A stretch of 10,030 nt of DNA from Rikenellaceae bacterium (GCA_900769145.1 CAAGFN010000080.1:1-10030); one strand, 5' to 3'; shown: positions 1 to 8,012, counted from the stretch's first letter. Notes: a model not told the origin generated them from the sequence alone. A program made the numbers and translations.

Positions 1-9
1 CGCGAAGTA

Positions 10-1242
10 TCAAAGCCGGGGAATGACGATTATTCCCTCCGCTGCAGCGTAGCCCATGCTCCAGGCGGCCTGGAGATTGAAGCCCCCGGTAATGGCGTCC
101 ACGTCAGTCACTTCGCCGGCGAAAAACAGTCCCGGATACTTCCTGGACTCCATCGTCTCCGGATTGATTTCCTTCAATGACACTCCTCCGCAGGTCACGA
201 ACTCGCTCTTGAACCTGTTCCGGCCGACAATCCTGAACTCGTCTGCGTGAAGCCTCTCAGCAATGCGGTTGATGCTCTTCGCCCCGGTCTCCGCCCATCT
301 CAGTTCCGGGGAAATGTTCAACTTGCATAGAAAATATCTCCATAGGCGGGCATTGAAAATATCCGGAAACGCATTGGATACCAGTTTCTTGGGATTGCCG
401 GAGGCGATAACCTTCAGCATTGACGAAATTTCCCCGACCGACATTTCCCCGAACCAGTTCACAATCATCGTGGACTGGTAGCCGTTCTCCGACAGGAACC
501 GGGCTGCCGCAGATGAGAGTTTCAAGACTGCCGGGCCGCTCAGTCCCCAGTCGGTGACCAGCAAAGGGCCGCGTCCGCGGAATTTCGTTCTCGGGACAGA
601 TACAGTGGCATCCTCCACTACGGTACCCATCAACTCCTTCAGGGCCGGGTCGTCAATTTTCACACTGAACAGGGAAGGTACGGGGCTGACAATCTCCAGG
701 TCCAGTCCTGAGAACAGTCCCTGCCAGCCGGAACCGGTGCATCCGCCAGTCGTTACCAGTACGGAGCCGAAGACCTCATAGGTATTGTCATACAGCACTT
801 TCCATCCTTCAAGAACCTGTTCAAGACCATTGACCCGGGCCTTTGTCCTGACCTTGACTCCCGACTCCCGCATTGACGTAGAGAGGACATTGACGATTTC
901 CATCGCATCCTGCGAAGCCGGAAAAACGCATTGGTCTTCCTGGACAATGAGCCTCACGCCCATTGACTCGAACCACTTGCAGGTCTCATTGTGACCGAAG
1001 TGCTTGAAAAGCTTCTTCATCAGGCTGGCTCCGCGCGGATAGGCCTCGGACAGATTGCTTATGTCCCTGAAACTGTTGGTCAGATTGCAGCGTCCGCCTC
1101 CAGTAACTGCGACCTTGGCGAGAAGCCTGTCTCCGGCCTCGAATACGGTGACATCGGCCTCAGGGGCCATTCTCTTGAGGTTTATGGCTGCGAAACATCC
1201 TGCTGCACCGCCTCCTATTATCGCCGTCCTCAGTCTTTCCAT
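10..1242 (-). CDS. BaiN/HI0933-family FAD-dependent oxidoreductase (YhiN-like flavoprotein)
   Basis: A 410-residue cytosolic flavoprotein of the HI0933/YhiN/BaiN family (also annotated as aminoacetone oxidase family FAD-binding enzyme). An N-terminal Rossmann dinucleotide-binding motif GGGAAG lies at residues 10-15, with an acidic residue ending the second strand at E35. The family signature TGGGRCN is at 47-53. The C-terminal FAD-binding block GEVTDVDAITGGFN is at 376-389. Length is normal for the family. Known members are flavin-dependent reductases or oxidases with poorly settled substrates; BaiN is linked to bile-acid modification, but nothing here shows the substrate. The start was placed at the ATG at 1242, because MERLRTAIIGGG puts the FAD motif where the family has it; an in-frame ATG at 1269 would add nine residues with no family counterpart. 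The gene overlaps the end of uvrB by 13 bases, so the two are probably translated from one message. The stop is TGA at 10-12. Confidence 0.9.
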   Translation of the reverse strand: MERLRTAIIGGGAAGCFAAINLKRMAPEADVTVFEAGDRLLAKVAVTGGGRCNLTNSFRDISNLSEAYPRGASLMKKLFKHFGHNETCKWFESMGVRLIVQEDQCVFPASQDAMEIVNVLSTSMRESGVKVRTKARVNGLEQVLEGWKVLYDNTYEVFGSVLVTTGGCTGSGWQGLFSGLDLEIVSPVPSLFSVKIDDPALKELMGTVVEDATVSVPRTKFRGRGPLLVTDWGLSGPAVLKLSSAAARFLSENGYQSTMIVNWFGEMSVGEISSMLKVIASGNPKKLVSNAFPDIFNARLWRYFLCKLNISPELRWAETGAKSINRIAERLHADEFRIVGRNRFKSEFVTCGGVSLKEINPETMESRKYPGLFFAGEVTDVDAITGGFNLQAAWSMGYAAAEGIIVIPRL

Positions 1243-3386
1243 ACCTTGAGATATTGCTCCAATGCCCACATTTCATCCCTGAACTTGGCCGCTGCCCCAT
1301 AGTCCAGTTCGGCCGCAGCCTTTTTCATCTTCCTGCGGGATTCTTCTACTGCTTTCTCCACCTGGGCCCTTGACATTGACCTGATTACAGGGTCCTGGAG
1401 CACGGCTGCGAGGTCGGCCCGGATATAGCCGTCAGTGTAGGCGGTATTGGTTTCCCTGATGGAATCGTCTCCAAGTCCGACTGTTATGCTGCCCTTGCCG
1501 AGAGCACTCGGGTCCGGAATGAAGACTGGCGCATCGTAGGAATTGGATGCGGTGACGTGGCCGGCCGGCTGGCTCTCCCCGTGGCCCCCGCCGAGCTGGG
1601 ATATGAGGGCATTGTGCTTGACCTCCACCTGCTTCGGGGTGATGTGGTTCAGTTCGTTGTACTCAATCTGCTTCTTTCTGCGCCGGTCGGTCTCGTAAAT
1701 CGTCTCCTGCATTGACTTCGTGATGGAGTCGGCGTACATTATCACCAGTCCGTGAATGTTTCTCGCCGCCCTTCCGGCTGTCTGCGTAAGCGCCACCTGC
1801 GACCTGAGGAAACCCTCCTTGTCGGCATCCAGAATAGCCACCAATGACACTGTCGGTATGTCCAGGCCCTCCCGGAGGAGGTTTACGCCAATGAGAACGT
1901 CGAACAATCCGTTCTTGAAATCCTCGATAATCTCGACTCTCTCGGCCGTGTCCACATCAGAATGGATATAGCGGCATCTGACGCCCCTCTTTCCGAAGAA
2001 ATCGTCCAGTTCCTCCGCCATCCTCTTGGTCAATGTGGTCACGAGCACTCTCTCGTCCACCTCTGCCCGCTTCCGGATTTCCTCCAGAAGGTCATCCACC
2101 TGGTTCAATGTAGGCCTGACCTCAATAGGCGGGTCAAGCAGACCGGTAGGCCTTACTACCTGCTCGACCACAAGGCCTTCCGATTTCTTCAACTCATATT
2201 CCGACGGAGTGGCGGACACGAAGACTTTCTGCCCGGTCAGTTCCTCGAATTCCTCGAATTTCAACGGCCTGTTGTCAGCCGCAGCAGGAAGCCTGAATCC
2301 GTATTCAATCAGCACGGACTTCCTGGAATGGTCGCCTCCGTACATTGCCCTGATTTGCGGGATGGTGACGTGGCTTTCGTCAATGAAGGTGACGAAGTCG
2401 TCCGGGAAATAGTCAATCAGGCAGAATGGCCTCTGGCCCTCTTTTCTCCCGTCCAGATATCTGGAATAATTCTCAATGCCGGGGCAGTAGCCCATTTCCT
2501 TGATCATTTCGAGGTCATATTCCACCCTCTGTTTCAGCCTCTTGGCCTCCATCGGCCGGCCAAGGTTCTCGAAATGCTCCATCTGCCTCACGAGGTCGTC
2601 CTGAATCTGGCTCACGGCCCGGACAGTCTTCTCCTTGGTAGTCACGAAATTGCCTGCCGGATAAATCGGCACCTCGCTCAGCCGTTCGATAGTGGCTCCA
2701 GTGACAGGCTCAATAAGCGACAGTGAATCAATCTCATCCCCGAAAAACTCAATGCGCACGGCCTCGTCCGAGCCGCCGAGATAAACGTCCACCGTGTCGC
2801 CTCTTACCCTGAAGGTGCCCCTCTTGAAATCTGTTTCCGTCCTGCTGAACAATGCGTCCACAAGATGGTAGAGAAGGCGGGTCTGGCTGATTTGCTGGCC
2901 GACGTGAATCCTCACCGTCTGGTCGTGGAAATCCTGGGGGTTGCCTATGCCGTACAGGCAGGAAACGCTGGAGACCACAATCACGTCCCTTCTCCCTGAC
3001 ATGAGGGCCGATGCTGCGCTGAGCCGGAGCCGGTCAATCTGCTCGTTGATGCTCAGGTCTTTTTCAATGTAGGTGTCCGTGCTCGGGATATAGGCCTCCG
3101 GCTGGTAGTAATCGTAATAAGACACGAAATACTCCACGGCATTCTCCGGGAAGAAAGACTTGAACTCGCCGTAAAGCTGGGCTGCGAGAGTCTTGTTGTG
3201 GCTCAATATCAATGCCGGCCGCTGGAGCCGCTCGATGACATTGGCCATCGTGAATGTCTTTCCCGAACCGGTCACGCCAAGAAGAGTCACCGCATCCGAA
3301 CCCTGTTCCAATGCGGAGCAAATCCCCTCGATGGCCGACGGCTGGTCACCCGCAGGCTTGTATGCGGAATTGATTTTGAATTTCAT
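1230..3386 (-). CDS. uvrB: UvrABC system protein B (excision repair helicase-like ATPase)
   Basis: The damage-verifying subunit of nucleotide excision repair. UvrA loads it onto DNA; it uses ATP and a beta-hairpin to probe the strand, then recruits UvrC for incision. The 718-residue product shows the family landmarks in order: Walker A GVTGSGKT at 37-44, the tyrosine-rich beta-hairpin beginning YYDYYQPEAYIP at about 90-101, the DESH helicase motif at 336-339 followed by VTIPQI, helicase C-terminal motifs including LLREGLDIP and QTAGRAARN, and a C-terminal UVR domain (about 677-714) for UvrC contact. It is somewhat longer than the 673-residue E. coli protein; the extra length lies mainly between the helicase core and the UVR domain (a Gly/Ser/Asp-rich linker). 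The start ATG (3384-3386) shares its first base with the TAA stop of the upstream mannanase gene, a TAATG arrangement typical of coupled translation. I saw no separate uvrB promoter. Confidence 0.98.
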   Translation of the reverse strand: MKFKINSAYKPAGDQPSAIEGICSALEQGSDAVTLLGVTGSGKTFTMANVIERLQRPALILSHNKTLAAQLYGEFKSFFPENAVEYFVSYYDYYQPEAYIPSTDTYIEKDLSINEQIDRLRLSAASALMSGRRDVIVVSSVSCLYGIGNPQDFHDQTVRIHVGQQISQTRLLYHLVDALFSRTETDFKRGTFRVRGDTVDVYLGGSDEAVRIEFFGDEIDSLSLIEPVTGATIERLSEVPIYPAGNFVTTKEKTVRAVSQIQDDLVRQMEHFENLGRPMEAKRLKQRVEYDLEMIKEMGYCPGIENYSRYLDGRKEGQRPFCLIDYFPDDFVTFIDESHVTIPQIRAMYGGDHSRKSVLIEYGFRLPAAADNRPLKFEEFEELTGQKVFVSATPSEYELKKSEGLVVEQVVRPTGLLDPPIEVRPTLNQVDDLLEEIRKRAEVDERVLVTTLTKRMAEELDDFFGKRGVRCRYIHSDVDTAERVEIIEDFKNGLFDVLIGVNLLREGLDIPTVSLVAILDADKEGFLRSQVALTQTAGRAARNIHGLVIMYADSITKSMQETIYETDRRRKKQIEYNELNHITPKQVEVKHNALISQLGGGHGESQPAGHVTASNSYDAPVFIPDPSALGKGSITVGLGDDSIRETNTAYTDGYIRADLAAVLQDPVIRSMSRAQVEKAVEESRRKMKKAAAELDYGAAAKFRDEMWALEQYLKVWKD

Positions 3387-4696
3387 TATTCCTTGACGGA
3401 CAATGCTTTAGTGTATTTCTTGATAATAGCCGTAGTAGTGGTGTCAGAGGCATATACAGAGTAAAGTCCCTGCTCCTCCTGTGCCGGGTCACCGCAATAG
3501 TCATCGCCCCTTACCCAGAACAGGCTGTCAGGATTCTGTTTTGCAACTCCTCCCCAGGCCCAGAAATTGACTCCGGCGAGAGGCTCGTCTTTTTCTTTGG
3601 CGATTCTGACTCTCTCGAAAATATGTGAGTAGTATGCGTCCTTGGCGGTTACTGGAGTATCCTTGCTGAACTGGTAGCCGTCCCTAGGATAACCGAATTC
3701 CTCAATCACGAGCGGCTTTCCGAACTCCTCTGCCACTTTGATATGCATGTCAATGTATTCGTCCGTCTTTGCAAATACATCCGGAAGATCCTCGCCCAGT
3801 GAATCCCTGTTCGCCCAGGACCAGTTTGCCGGCCATATATGTATGGTGAGATAGTCAATGTCGGGGCAGGAATGAACTCTGCGGTAGAGGTCCATGTCCA
3901 GTTCGCTGCCCATCAGGCCCTCGCTGCCCGTGGAGACCATGTGATTCGGGTCCAGGGATTTGATGAGGGCGGCTGTCTCGGTGGTCCATTTCACATATGC
4001 ATCCTTGATTTCAGGAGACCTGTCGAAGCATCTTGGTTCGTTGCAGAGCTGCCATGAGAAGATGGCCGGGTCCTCGGAATAAGGTTTCCCCGTGATGCTG
4101 TTGACCCTTGAAACCACCTTGATTACATGGTTCCTGAACATCTCCAGAGCCTTCTCGCTTATGTTGAACTTGCATGTGATGGCGCAGTATTCTTTCCATC
4201 CGATATCCTTGGCATTGGTGGCAATGCCGTCTCCGGCCCATTCCAGATATTGCCCGAAACCGCCTGACCATTCCCAGGCATTGGTGAGATACAGTACGGC
4301 TGACATCCCGCGCTTTCCTATTTCCACCATGAACCTGTCCAGACCCTCGAACAGCCTTTCGTCATAAACTCCCGGCGCGGTCTGGAGAAGCGGCTCAATC
4401 TTGTATCTCACGCCTTCATTGCCGTCTCCTCCCACGAGGACTCTGAGGTTGGTCACACCCATTGACTTGAGTGAGTCAAGTTCCAATGCGAGCCTGTCCT
4501 GGTTGCCTGTGTCGGTGTCCGCAGCGAGAAGCGGTCCGTACCAGAAGTTGGTGCCGATGTAGCGGTCGGCCTTGACTCCGTTGAAATAGAAATTGCCCTC
4601 GGATGCTGACCAGAACCCTTTATTGGTGTCTGTTCCGCAGGAAATGACTGTTAGTGCCATTGCGGTCAATGATGATAATGCGGTTATGAGTTTCAT
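3386..4696 (-). CDS. Glycoside hydrolase family 5 (mannanase-like) lipoprotein
   Basis: A 436-residue secreted lipoprotein with a GH5 (alpha/beta)8-barrel catalytic domain, closest by motif to the beta-mannanase subfamily GH5_7. The N-terminus is a lipoprotein signal peptide with lipobox VISC, acylated Cys at residue 20, followed by GTDTNK. The catalytic domain fills about 28-430. The acid/base is E220 in the WQLCNEPR motif. The nucleophile is probably E333 in VIEEFGYPRDG. A barrel HIWPANW motif is at 286-292 and an NFWAWGG motif at 377-383. The expected reaction is endo-hydrolysis of beta-1,4-mannosidic links in mannan or glucomannan; the exact substrate is inference. Anchoring could be periplasmic or surface: only D23 follows the Cys closely, so the Bacteroidetes surface-export signal is weak. 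The gene is first in a unit with uvrB and the BaiN-like flavoprotein, and its own promoter lies 23 bases upstream. No SusC/SusD neighbours accompany it. Confidence 0.88.
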   Translation of the reverse strand: MKLITALSSLTAMALTVISCGTDTNKGFWSASEGNFYFNGVKADRYIGTNFWYGPLLAADTDTGNQDRLALELDSLKSMGVTNLRVLVGGDGNEGVRYKIEPLLQTAPGVYDERLFEGLDRFMVEIGKRGMSAVLYLTNAWEWSGGFGQYLEWAGDGIATNAKDIGWKEYCAITCKFNISEKALEMFRNHVIKVVSRVNSITGKPYSEDPAIFSWQLCNEPRCFDRSPEIKDAYVKWTTETAALIKSLDPNHMVSTGSEGLMGSELDMDLYRRVHSCPDIDYLTIHIWPANWSWANRDSLGEDLPDVFAKTDEYIDMHIKVAEEFGKPLVIEEFGYPRDGYQFSKDTPVTAKDAYYSHIFERVRIAKEKDEPLAGVNFWAWGGVAKQNPDSLFWVRGDDYCGDPAQEEQGLYSVYASDTTTTAIIKKYTKALSVKE

Positions 4697-4714
4697 AATT
4701 CTAATAATTTCAAT

Positions 4715-4745
4715 TATGCAAAGTTATAACTTATTGCTACATTTG
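4715..4745 (+). promoter_or_regulatory. Bacteroides-type promoter for the agmatine-to-putrescine genes
   Basis: TACATTTG at 4738-4745 matches the -7 consensus TAnnTTTG exactly, and TATG at 4715-4718 sits exactly 19 bases upstream as a three-of-four match to the -33 TTTG. Transcription would begin around 4750. That leaves only about five bases before the ATG at 4755 but about twenty before the in-frame ATG at 4770, so the promoter bears on which start is used. Consensus match only. Confidence 0.65.
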
Positions 4746-4750
4746 CACAA
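4719..4750 (-). promoter_or_regulatory. Bacteroides-type promoter for the mannanase-uvrB-baiN unit
   Basis: Read on the minus strand, 4726-4719 is TAACTTTG, an exact match to the Bacteroidota -7 element TAnnTTTG. Nineteen bases upstream lies TGTG (within TTGTG, 4750-4746), a partial match to the -33 TTTG element at the usual spacing. Transcription would start near 4712, giving a leader of about 16 bases before the mannanase ATG. It interleaves with the plus-strand promoter. Consensus match only; no start site has been mapped. Confidence 0.65.
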
Positions 4751-4754
4751 TAAA

Positions 4755-5810
4755 ATGGAAAATTGCGATATGAGATTGCCAGCTGAATGGGAAAAACAGA
4801 GCGGCGTCCAGCTTACCTGGCCGGACGAAACGACTCCTTGGTACGAATTGGAGAAGGTTCAGGAATGCTATGTGAGGATTGCGGCGGCCGTGCTTGAACA
4901 CGAAAGGCTGATGATTGTCACGACTTCGATGCCGGATACGGTCATTAGACTCAAGGCGATTGCGTCCCAACTGGGTCTTGACATTGACATTGAAAAGATT
5001 ATCTTCTGCGAATGCGACATCAATGATACCTGGGCCCGTGACCACGGCGGAATCTCCGTCTATGGGGACAATGGCGAGAAATACCTTTATGACTTCGTAT
5101 TCAATGGCTGGGGCCTGAAATTCGCCTCCGACAAGGACAATCTCATTACCCGTAAAATATTCTACGGCAATGCGTTCAATGAAGATGTGTCCTGCGTGGA
5201 TATGAGGCCTTTCGTACTGGAAGGCGGCAGCATTGACTCGGACGGGTTCGGCACTCTGCTCACGACGAAGGAATGTCTCTGCTCGGTCAACCGCAATGAA
5301 TATCTCGGCCAGGATGAAATCGAGGCTGAGTTGAAGAACGCTTTCGGTCTCCAGAGGATCATCTGGCTGGAGCATGGGGCAATTGCCGGGGACGATACTG
5401 ACAGCCACGTGGACATTATGGCCCGGTTCTGTTCTCCGGACACCATCGCATATACAAAATGCTACGATGAGAATGACGAGAATTATGCGGAACTTTCAGC
5501 AATGGAAGAGCAGCTCAAGGGACTGACCACCCTGGACGGAAGGCCTTACAGGCTCGTTCCGCTTCCTCTTCCGGAGCCGATGTACCTGGACGGCTACAGG
5601 CTTCCGGCTTCATACGCCAATTTCCTGATTATCAATGGGGCTGTGCTTGTTCCTGGAGCCGGTTCGGAGCAGGATGAGGTTGCACGGGAAAGGCTTCAGG
5701 CCGTGTTCCCTGACAGGGAGGTGAAGGTTATTGACTGCCGACCCCTGCTCTCCGGACACGGCTCCCTGCATTGCGTCACTATGCAGTTCCCGGAAGGCTG
5801 GCTTGACTGA
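4755..5810 (+). CDS. aguA: Agmatine deiminase (agmatine iminohydrolase)
   Basis: Hydrolyses agmatine to N-carbamoylputrescine and ammonia (EC 3.5.3.12), a cytosolic step of arginine-derived polyamine synthesis. The 351-residue product has the guanidine-modifying pentein fold motifs: RLPAEWEKQSGVQLTWP at the N-terminus, DTWARDHGG (91-99) with substrate-binding D96, LEGGSI at 155-160, DSHVD (216-220) with catalytic His218, and the nucleophilic Cys340 in GHGSLHC at the C-terminus. That last motif differs from the GGGNIHC form of plant enzymes but keeps the essential His-Cys end. The open frame extends upstream to 4593, but that part runs antisense through the mannanase signal peptide and across the promoter, so it is excluded. 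The start is either ATG 4755 or ATG 4770 (MRLPAEW, 346 residues); family N-termini and the promoter position favour 4770 slightly. The amidase for the next step follows 43 bases downstream on the same strand. Confidence 0.95.
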   Translation: MENCDMRLPAEWEKQSGVQLTWPDETTPWYELEKVQECYVRIAAAVLEHERLMIVTTSMPDTVIRLKAIASQLGLDIDIEKIIFCECDINDTWARDHGGISVYGDNGEKYLYDFVFNGWGLKFASDKDNLITRKIFYGNAFNEDVSCVDMRPFVLEGGSIDSDGFGTLLTTKECLCSVNRNEYLGQDEIEAELKNAFGLQRIIWLEHGAIAGDDTDSHVDIMARFCSPDTIAYTKCYDENDENYAELSAMEEQLKGLTTLDGRPYRLVPLPLPEPMYLDGYRLPASYANFLIINGAVLVPGAGSEQDEVARERLQAVFPDREVKVIDCRPLLSGHGSLHCVTMQFPEGWLD

Positions 5811-5853
5811 AATGGCCGGCTTGGTTGAAGTAGTTGAATAACATATATATATT

Positions 5854-6741
5854 ATGTCAAGGATACTTAAAGTAGGTATGGTGCAGCAGTCCTGCGGGAC
5901 TGACATTGCCGCCAATATTGCAAAACTAGAGAAGAATATAAGGGAATGTGCTGCGCAGGGAGCGCAACTCGTTGTCCTTCAGGAACTTCATAATAGCGTT
6001 TATTTCTGCCAGACGGAGGAGGCTTCCATCTGCGACCTCGCCGAGCCTATACCCGGACCATCTACGGAGAGATTCGGCGCATTGGCTGCGGAACTCGGCA
6101 TTGTCCTGGTCCTCTCCCTTTTCGAGAGAAGGGCTCCGGGGCTATACCACAACACTGCCGTCGTCATTGAGAAGGACGGCTCGATTGCCGGGAAATATCG
6201 CAAGATGCATATCCCTGACGACCCTTGCTTCTATGAGAAGTTCTATTTCACTCCGGGAGACCTGGGCTTCAAGCCGATACATACTTCAGTAGGAGAACTG
6301 GGAGTACTTGTATGCTGGGACCAGTGGTATCCCGAGGCTGCCCGCCTGATGGCTCTCAATGGCGCCGAACTCCTGATTTATCCGACTGCAATCGGTGGGG
6401 TCGGTACTGATTCCAAGGAGGAGCAGCAGACCCAGCGCCAGGCCTGGCAGCTTGTCCAGAGAGGCCATTCAGTTGCAAACGGTCTTCCTGTCATCACTGT
6501 CAACAGGGTAGGCCACGAGGACGACCCGTCCGGCAATACCATAGGCCTTGATTTCTGGGGCTTTTCCTTCGCCACCGGTCCGCAGGGTGAAATCCTCGCC
6601 CAGTTCAGCACCGAATCAGAGGAGAACATGGTAGTGGAGATTGACCTTGACCGCACAGAATACGTCCGCCGCGGCTGGCCATTCCTCCGCGACCGTCGAA
6701 TCGATGCCTACGGGCCAATCCTGGACCGCTTCGGGAAATAG
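5854..6741 (+). CDS. aguB: N-carbamoylputrescine amidase (nitrilase superfamily)
   Basis: Hydrolyses N-carbamoylputrescine to putrescine, CO2 and ammonia (EC 3.5.1.53), completing agmatine conversion to putrescine. The 295-residue protein is a full-length carbon-nitrogen hydrolase of the nitrilase superfamily. The Glu-Lys-Cys triad is visible: E44 in VLQELHN, K117 in KYRKMHIP and C154 in LVCWDQWYPEAAR. The sequences QELHNSVYFCQ, MHIPDDPCFYEKFYFTPGD and CWDQWYPE are characteristic of the AguB branch, and the partner gene aguA directly upstream confirms the call. It begins at ATG 5854 after an A/T-rich 43-base gap in which I see no TAnnTTTG element, so it probably shares the aguA promoter. It ends only six bases from the end of the convergent HAD gene. 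Confidence 0.95.
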   Translation: MSRILKVGMVQQSCGTDIAANIAKLEKNIRECAAQGAQLVVLQELHNSVYFCQTEEASICDLAEPIPGPSTERFGALAAELGIVLVLSLFERRAPGLYHNTAVVIEKDGSIAGKYRKMHIPDDPCFYEKFYFTPGDLGFKPIHTSVGELGVLVCWDQWYPEAARLMALNGAELLIYPTAIGGVGTDSKEEQQTQRQAWQLVQRGHSVANGLPVITVNRVGHEDDPSGNTIGLDFWGFSFATGPQGEILAQFSTESEENMVVEIDLDRTEYVRRGWPFLRDRRIDAYGPILDRFGK

Positions 6742-6747
6742 CCTACA

Positions 6748-7602
6748 TCATTTTCCACATTGCATCCCCCTCCTTGCCAACTCGTTCAGCTCCAGGTCTG
6801 CCACAATCTTGTCAATGATGTGGCGGACGATTTCGAACATCCGGCTCCCGGATTCGTAATTGGCGGGAGCAATGAAATTGACCCGGCCCTGGCGCTTGAG
6901 CTTCTCGGCGCAGGCCTTCTTTTTCTTGTTTTCCGGGTTGTACACGGCGATGGAATGGCCGCCGAACATATTGACAATCTTCATGCAAGGCACGTCGGTC
7001 TCGCCGTCTCCTACATATATCATCTGGGTAAACGGAATCCTCTTCTTCTCATCTGAGACACTTTCATTGACCTTGGCGGCATCCCTGGAACTGAAGATGC
7101 CCTTGTTTATCTTGAATATGAACTGGGTCTTGGCGGTGTAATCCACGGCTATGCCCGGCCATTCAGCCTCTCCGGCCTCATTGTATATGAACGAACTGGC
7201 GAATATGTGCTTGAATTTGTTTGCGATGGGGGAGCCCTCGATGATTTCCTTCAGACCGGAAGAATTGATATAATGCTCCACCTTGATGCCCTTCATTTCG
7301 CCGTACAGATTGATGAGCCTGAACCATTTCTCCACTCCCGGGAAAAGTTCGATACCCGCACCGAAGCCCTTAAGCTCATCCCGTTTTAGCCCCATACCCT
7401 TGGCCTTGGCCTCGTCCGACATAAGCTTCATATAAGCCAATATGTTGCTGGCATCCTGCCCCTTGGCAATCCCGTCGCTCATCTGCCAGAACTCCGCCGG
7501 AGTCTTGCCGATGGCCTGGATGAATCCGAATTCCTGCATGTTGCCCGGGGAAAGTGTCCCGTCGAAGTCGTAGATCAGTGCTACTATGGGTTTCCGTTTC
7601 AT
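6748..7602 (-). CDS. HAD-superfamily phosphatase, function unassigned
   Basis: A 284-residue cytosolic HAD-like hydrolase. Motif I DFDGTL is at residues 12-17, with nucleophile D12 and acid/base D14. Motif II is the Ser in YINSSG (111-116). Motif III is probably K158 or K164. Motif IV is GDGETD at 198-203. An all-helical C1-type cap probably occupies about 20-90, between motifs I and II, as in phosphoserine-phosphatase-like HADs. All catalytic residues for a Mg-dependent phosphomonoesterase are present; the substrate cannot be read from the sequence. The C-terminal third is rich in Lys (ENKKKKACAEKLKRQ). The start ATG is at 7600-7602, only 14 bases after the HEPN stop on the same strand, and no TAnnTTTG element is visible in that gap or the 100 bases before it. 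It may therefore be read from the MNT-HEPN promoter, although its base composition resembles the chromosomal genes. Confidence 0.85.
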   Translation of the reverse strand: MKRKPIVALIYDFDGTLSPGNMQEFGFIQAIGKTPAEFWQMSDGIAKGQDASNILAYMKLMSDEAKAKGMGLKRDELKGFGAGIELFPGVEKWFRLINLYGEMKGIKVEHYINSSGLKEIIEGSPIANKFKHIFASSFIYNEAGEAEWPGIAVDYTAKTQFIFKINKGIFSSRDAAKVNESVSDEKKRIPFTQMIYVGDGETDVPCMKIVNMFGGHSIAVYNPENKKKKACAEKLKRQGRVNFIAPANYESGSRMFEIVRHIIDKIVADLELNELARRGMQCGK

Positions 7603-7616
7603 AATTCAATAATTAC

Positions 7617-8012
7617 TTAATTCTTGCCTAGCAATTCCTTGACACATTCAACGAATCGTTCAGCCTGGGGATAGAGTTCCATTACAGTTTCACGTGAATG
7701 GGTAATGAAGTCTTCGTAATCTCCTGCACTTCGTTTGCTGAATGCAACAGAGTAGAATCTTCCCAATTCAACAGGCATCTTGCCTGTCAGGATGAATTCC
7801 TTTCCAAGCATTTGACGCACTCCGTCGTGAGATTTGGTTTCTATATGGTTTGCAACTAAGAGAGCAGTTGCAGCATAATAACAAGCATAGTACAACCTGT
7901 TGATTGCAGTGTTGAAATATCCGCGGTCACAGTGATCAAGAACTTCCTTCAAGGTGTCCATCGCATTATCAATGCGATAGTTCACAATATCGTTTCTCTG
8001 CTCGTCTGTCAT
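7617..8012 (-). CDS. HEPN-domain protein (UPF0332-like), possible toxin partner of MNT
   Basis: A 131-residue, largely helical protein of the HEPN superfamily. Diagnostic segments are the helix INRLYYACYYAATALLVA (37-54), SHDGVRQMLGKEFILTGKMP (61-80) and the FSKRSAGDYEDF block (91-102). HEPN proteins encoded beside MNT nucleotidyltransferases are usually RNases or toxins, but the catalytic RX4-6H motif of HepT-type RNases is not evident: the nearest Arg-His pair, R94 to H105, is too far apart. This fits the UPF0332-like branch, whose activity is less clear. The gene overlaps the MNT stop by four bases (ATGA), so the two are translationally coupled. Two 60-base rows within it count to 37% and 42% GC, against 55% in a row of fecR, suggesting acquisition by transfer. 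The HEPN call is firm; the toxin role is inference. Confidence 0.85.
   Translation of the reverse strand: MTDEQRNDIVNYRIDNAMDTLKEVLDHCDRGYFNTAINRLYYACYYAATALLVANHIETKSHDGVRQMLGKEFILTGKMPVELGRFYSVAFSKRSAGDYEDFITHSRETVMELYPQAERFVECVKELLGKN

Noticed and set aside
1962..2726. A 254-codon open frame on the plus strand opposite uvrB
   Set aside because: It lies wholly antisense to a certain uvrB gene, its translation matches no domain I recognise, and long antisense frames are expected in GC-biased coding DNA.
4593..4754. Upstream in-frame extension of agmatine deiminase by 54 codons
   Set aside because: It runs through the antisense of the mannanase signal peptide and over both promoters, and family members begin at or near MRLPAEW.
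4737..5408. A 223-codon open frame on the minus strand opposite agmatine deiminase
   Set aside because: It is antisense to an intact enzyme gene whose catalytic motifs are clear, and its translation has no recognisable domain.
6734..6756. GGAAA/TTTCC inverted repeat as a bidirectional terminator between aguB and the HAD gene
   Set aside because: The stem is only five mostly A:T pairs with a 13-base loop and overlaps both coding ends, so it is too weak to call.
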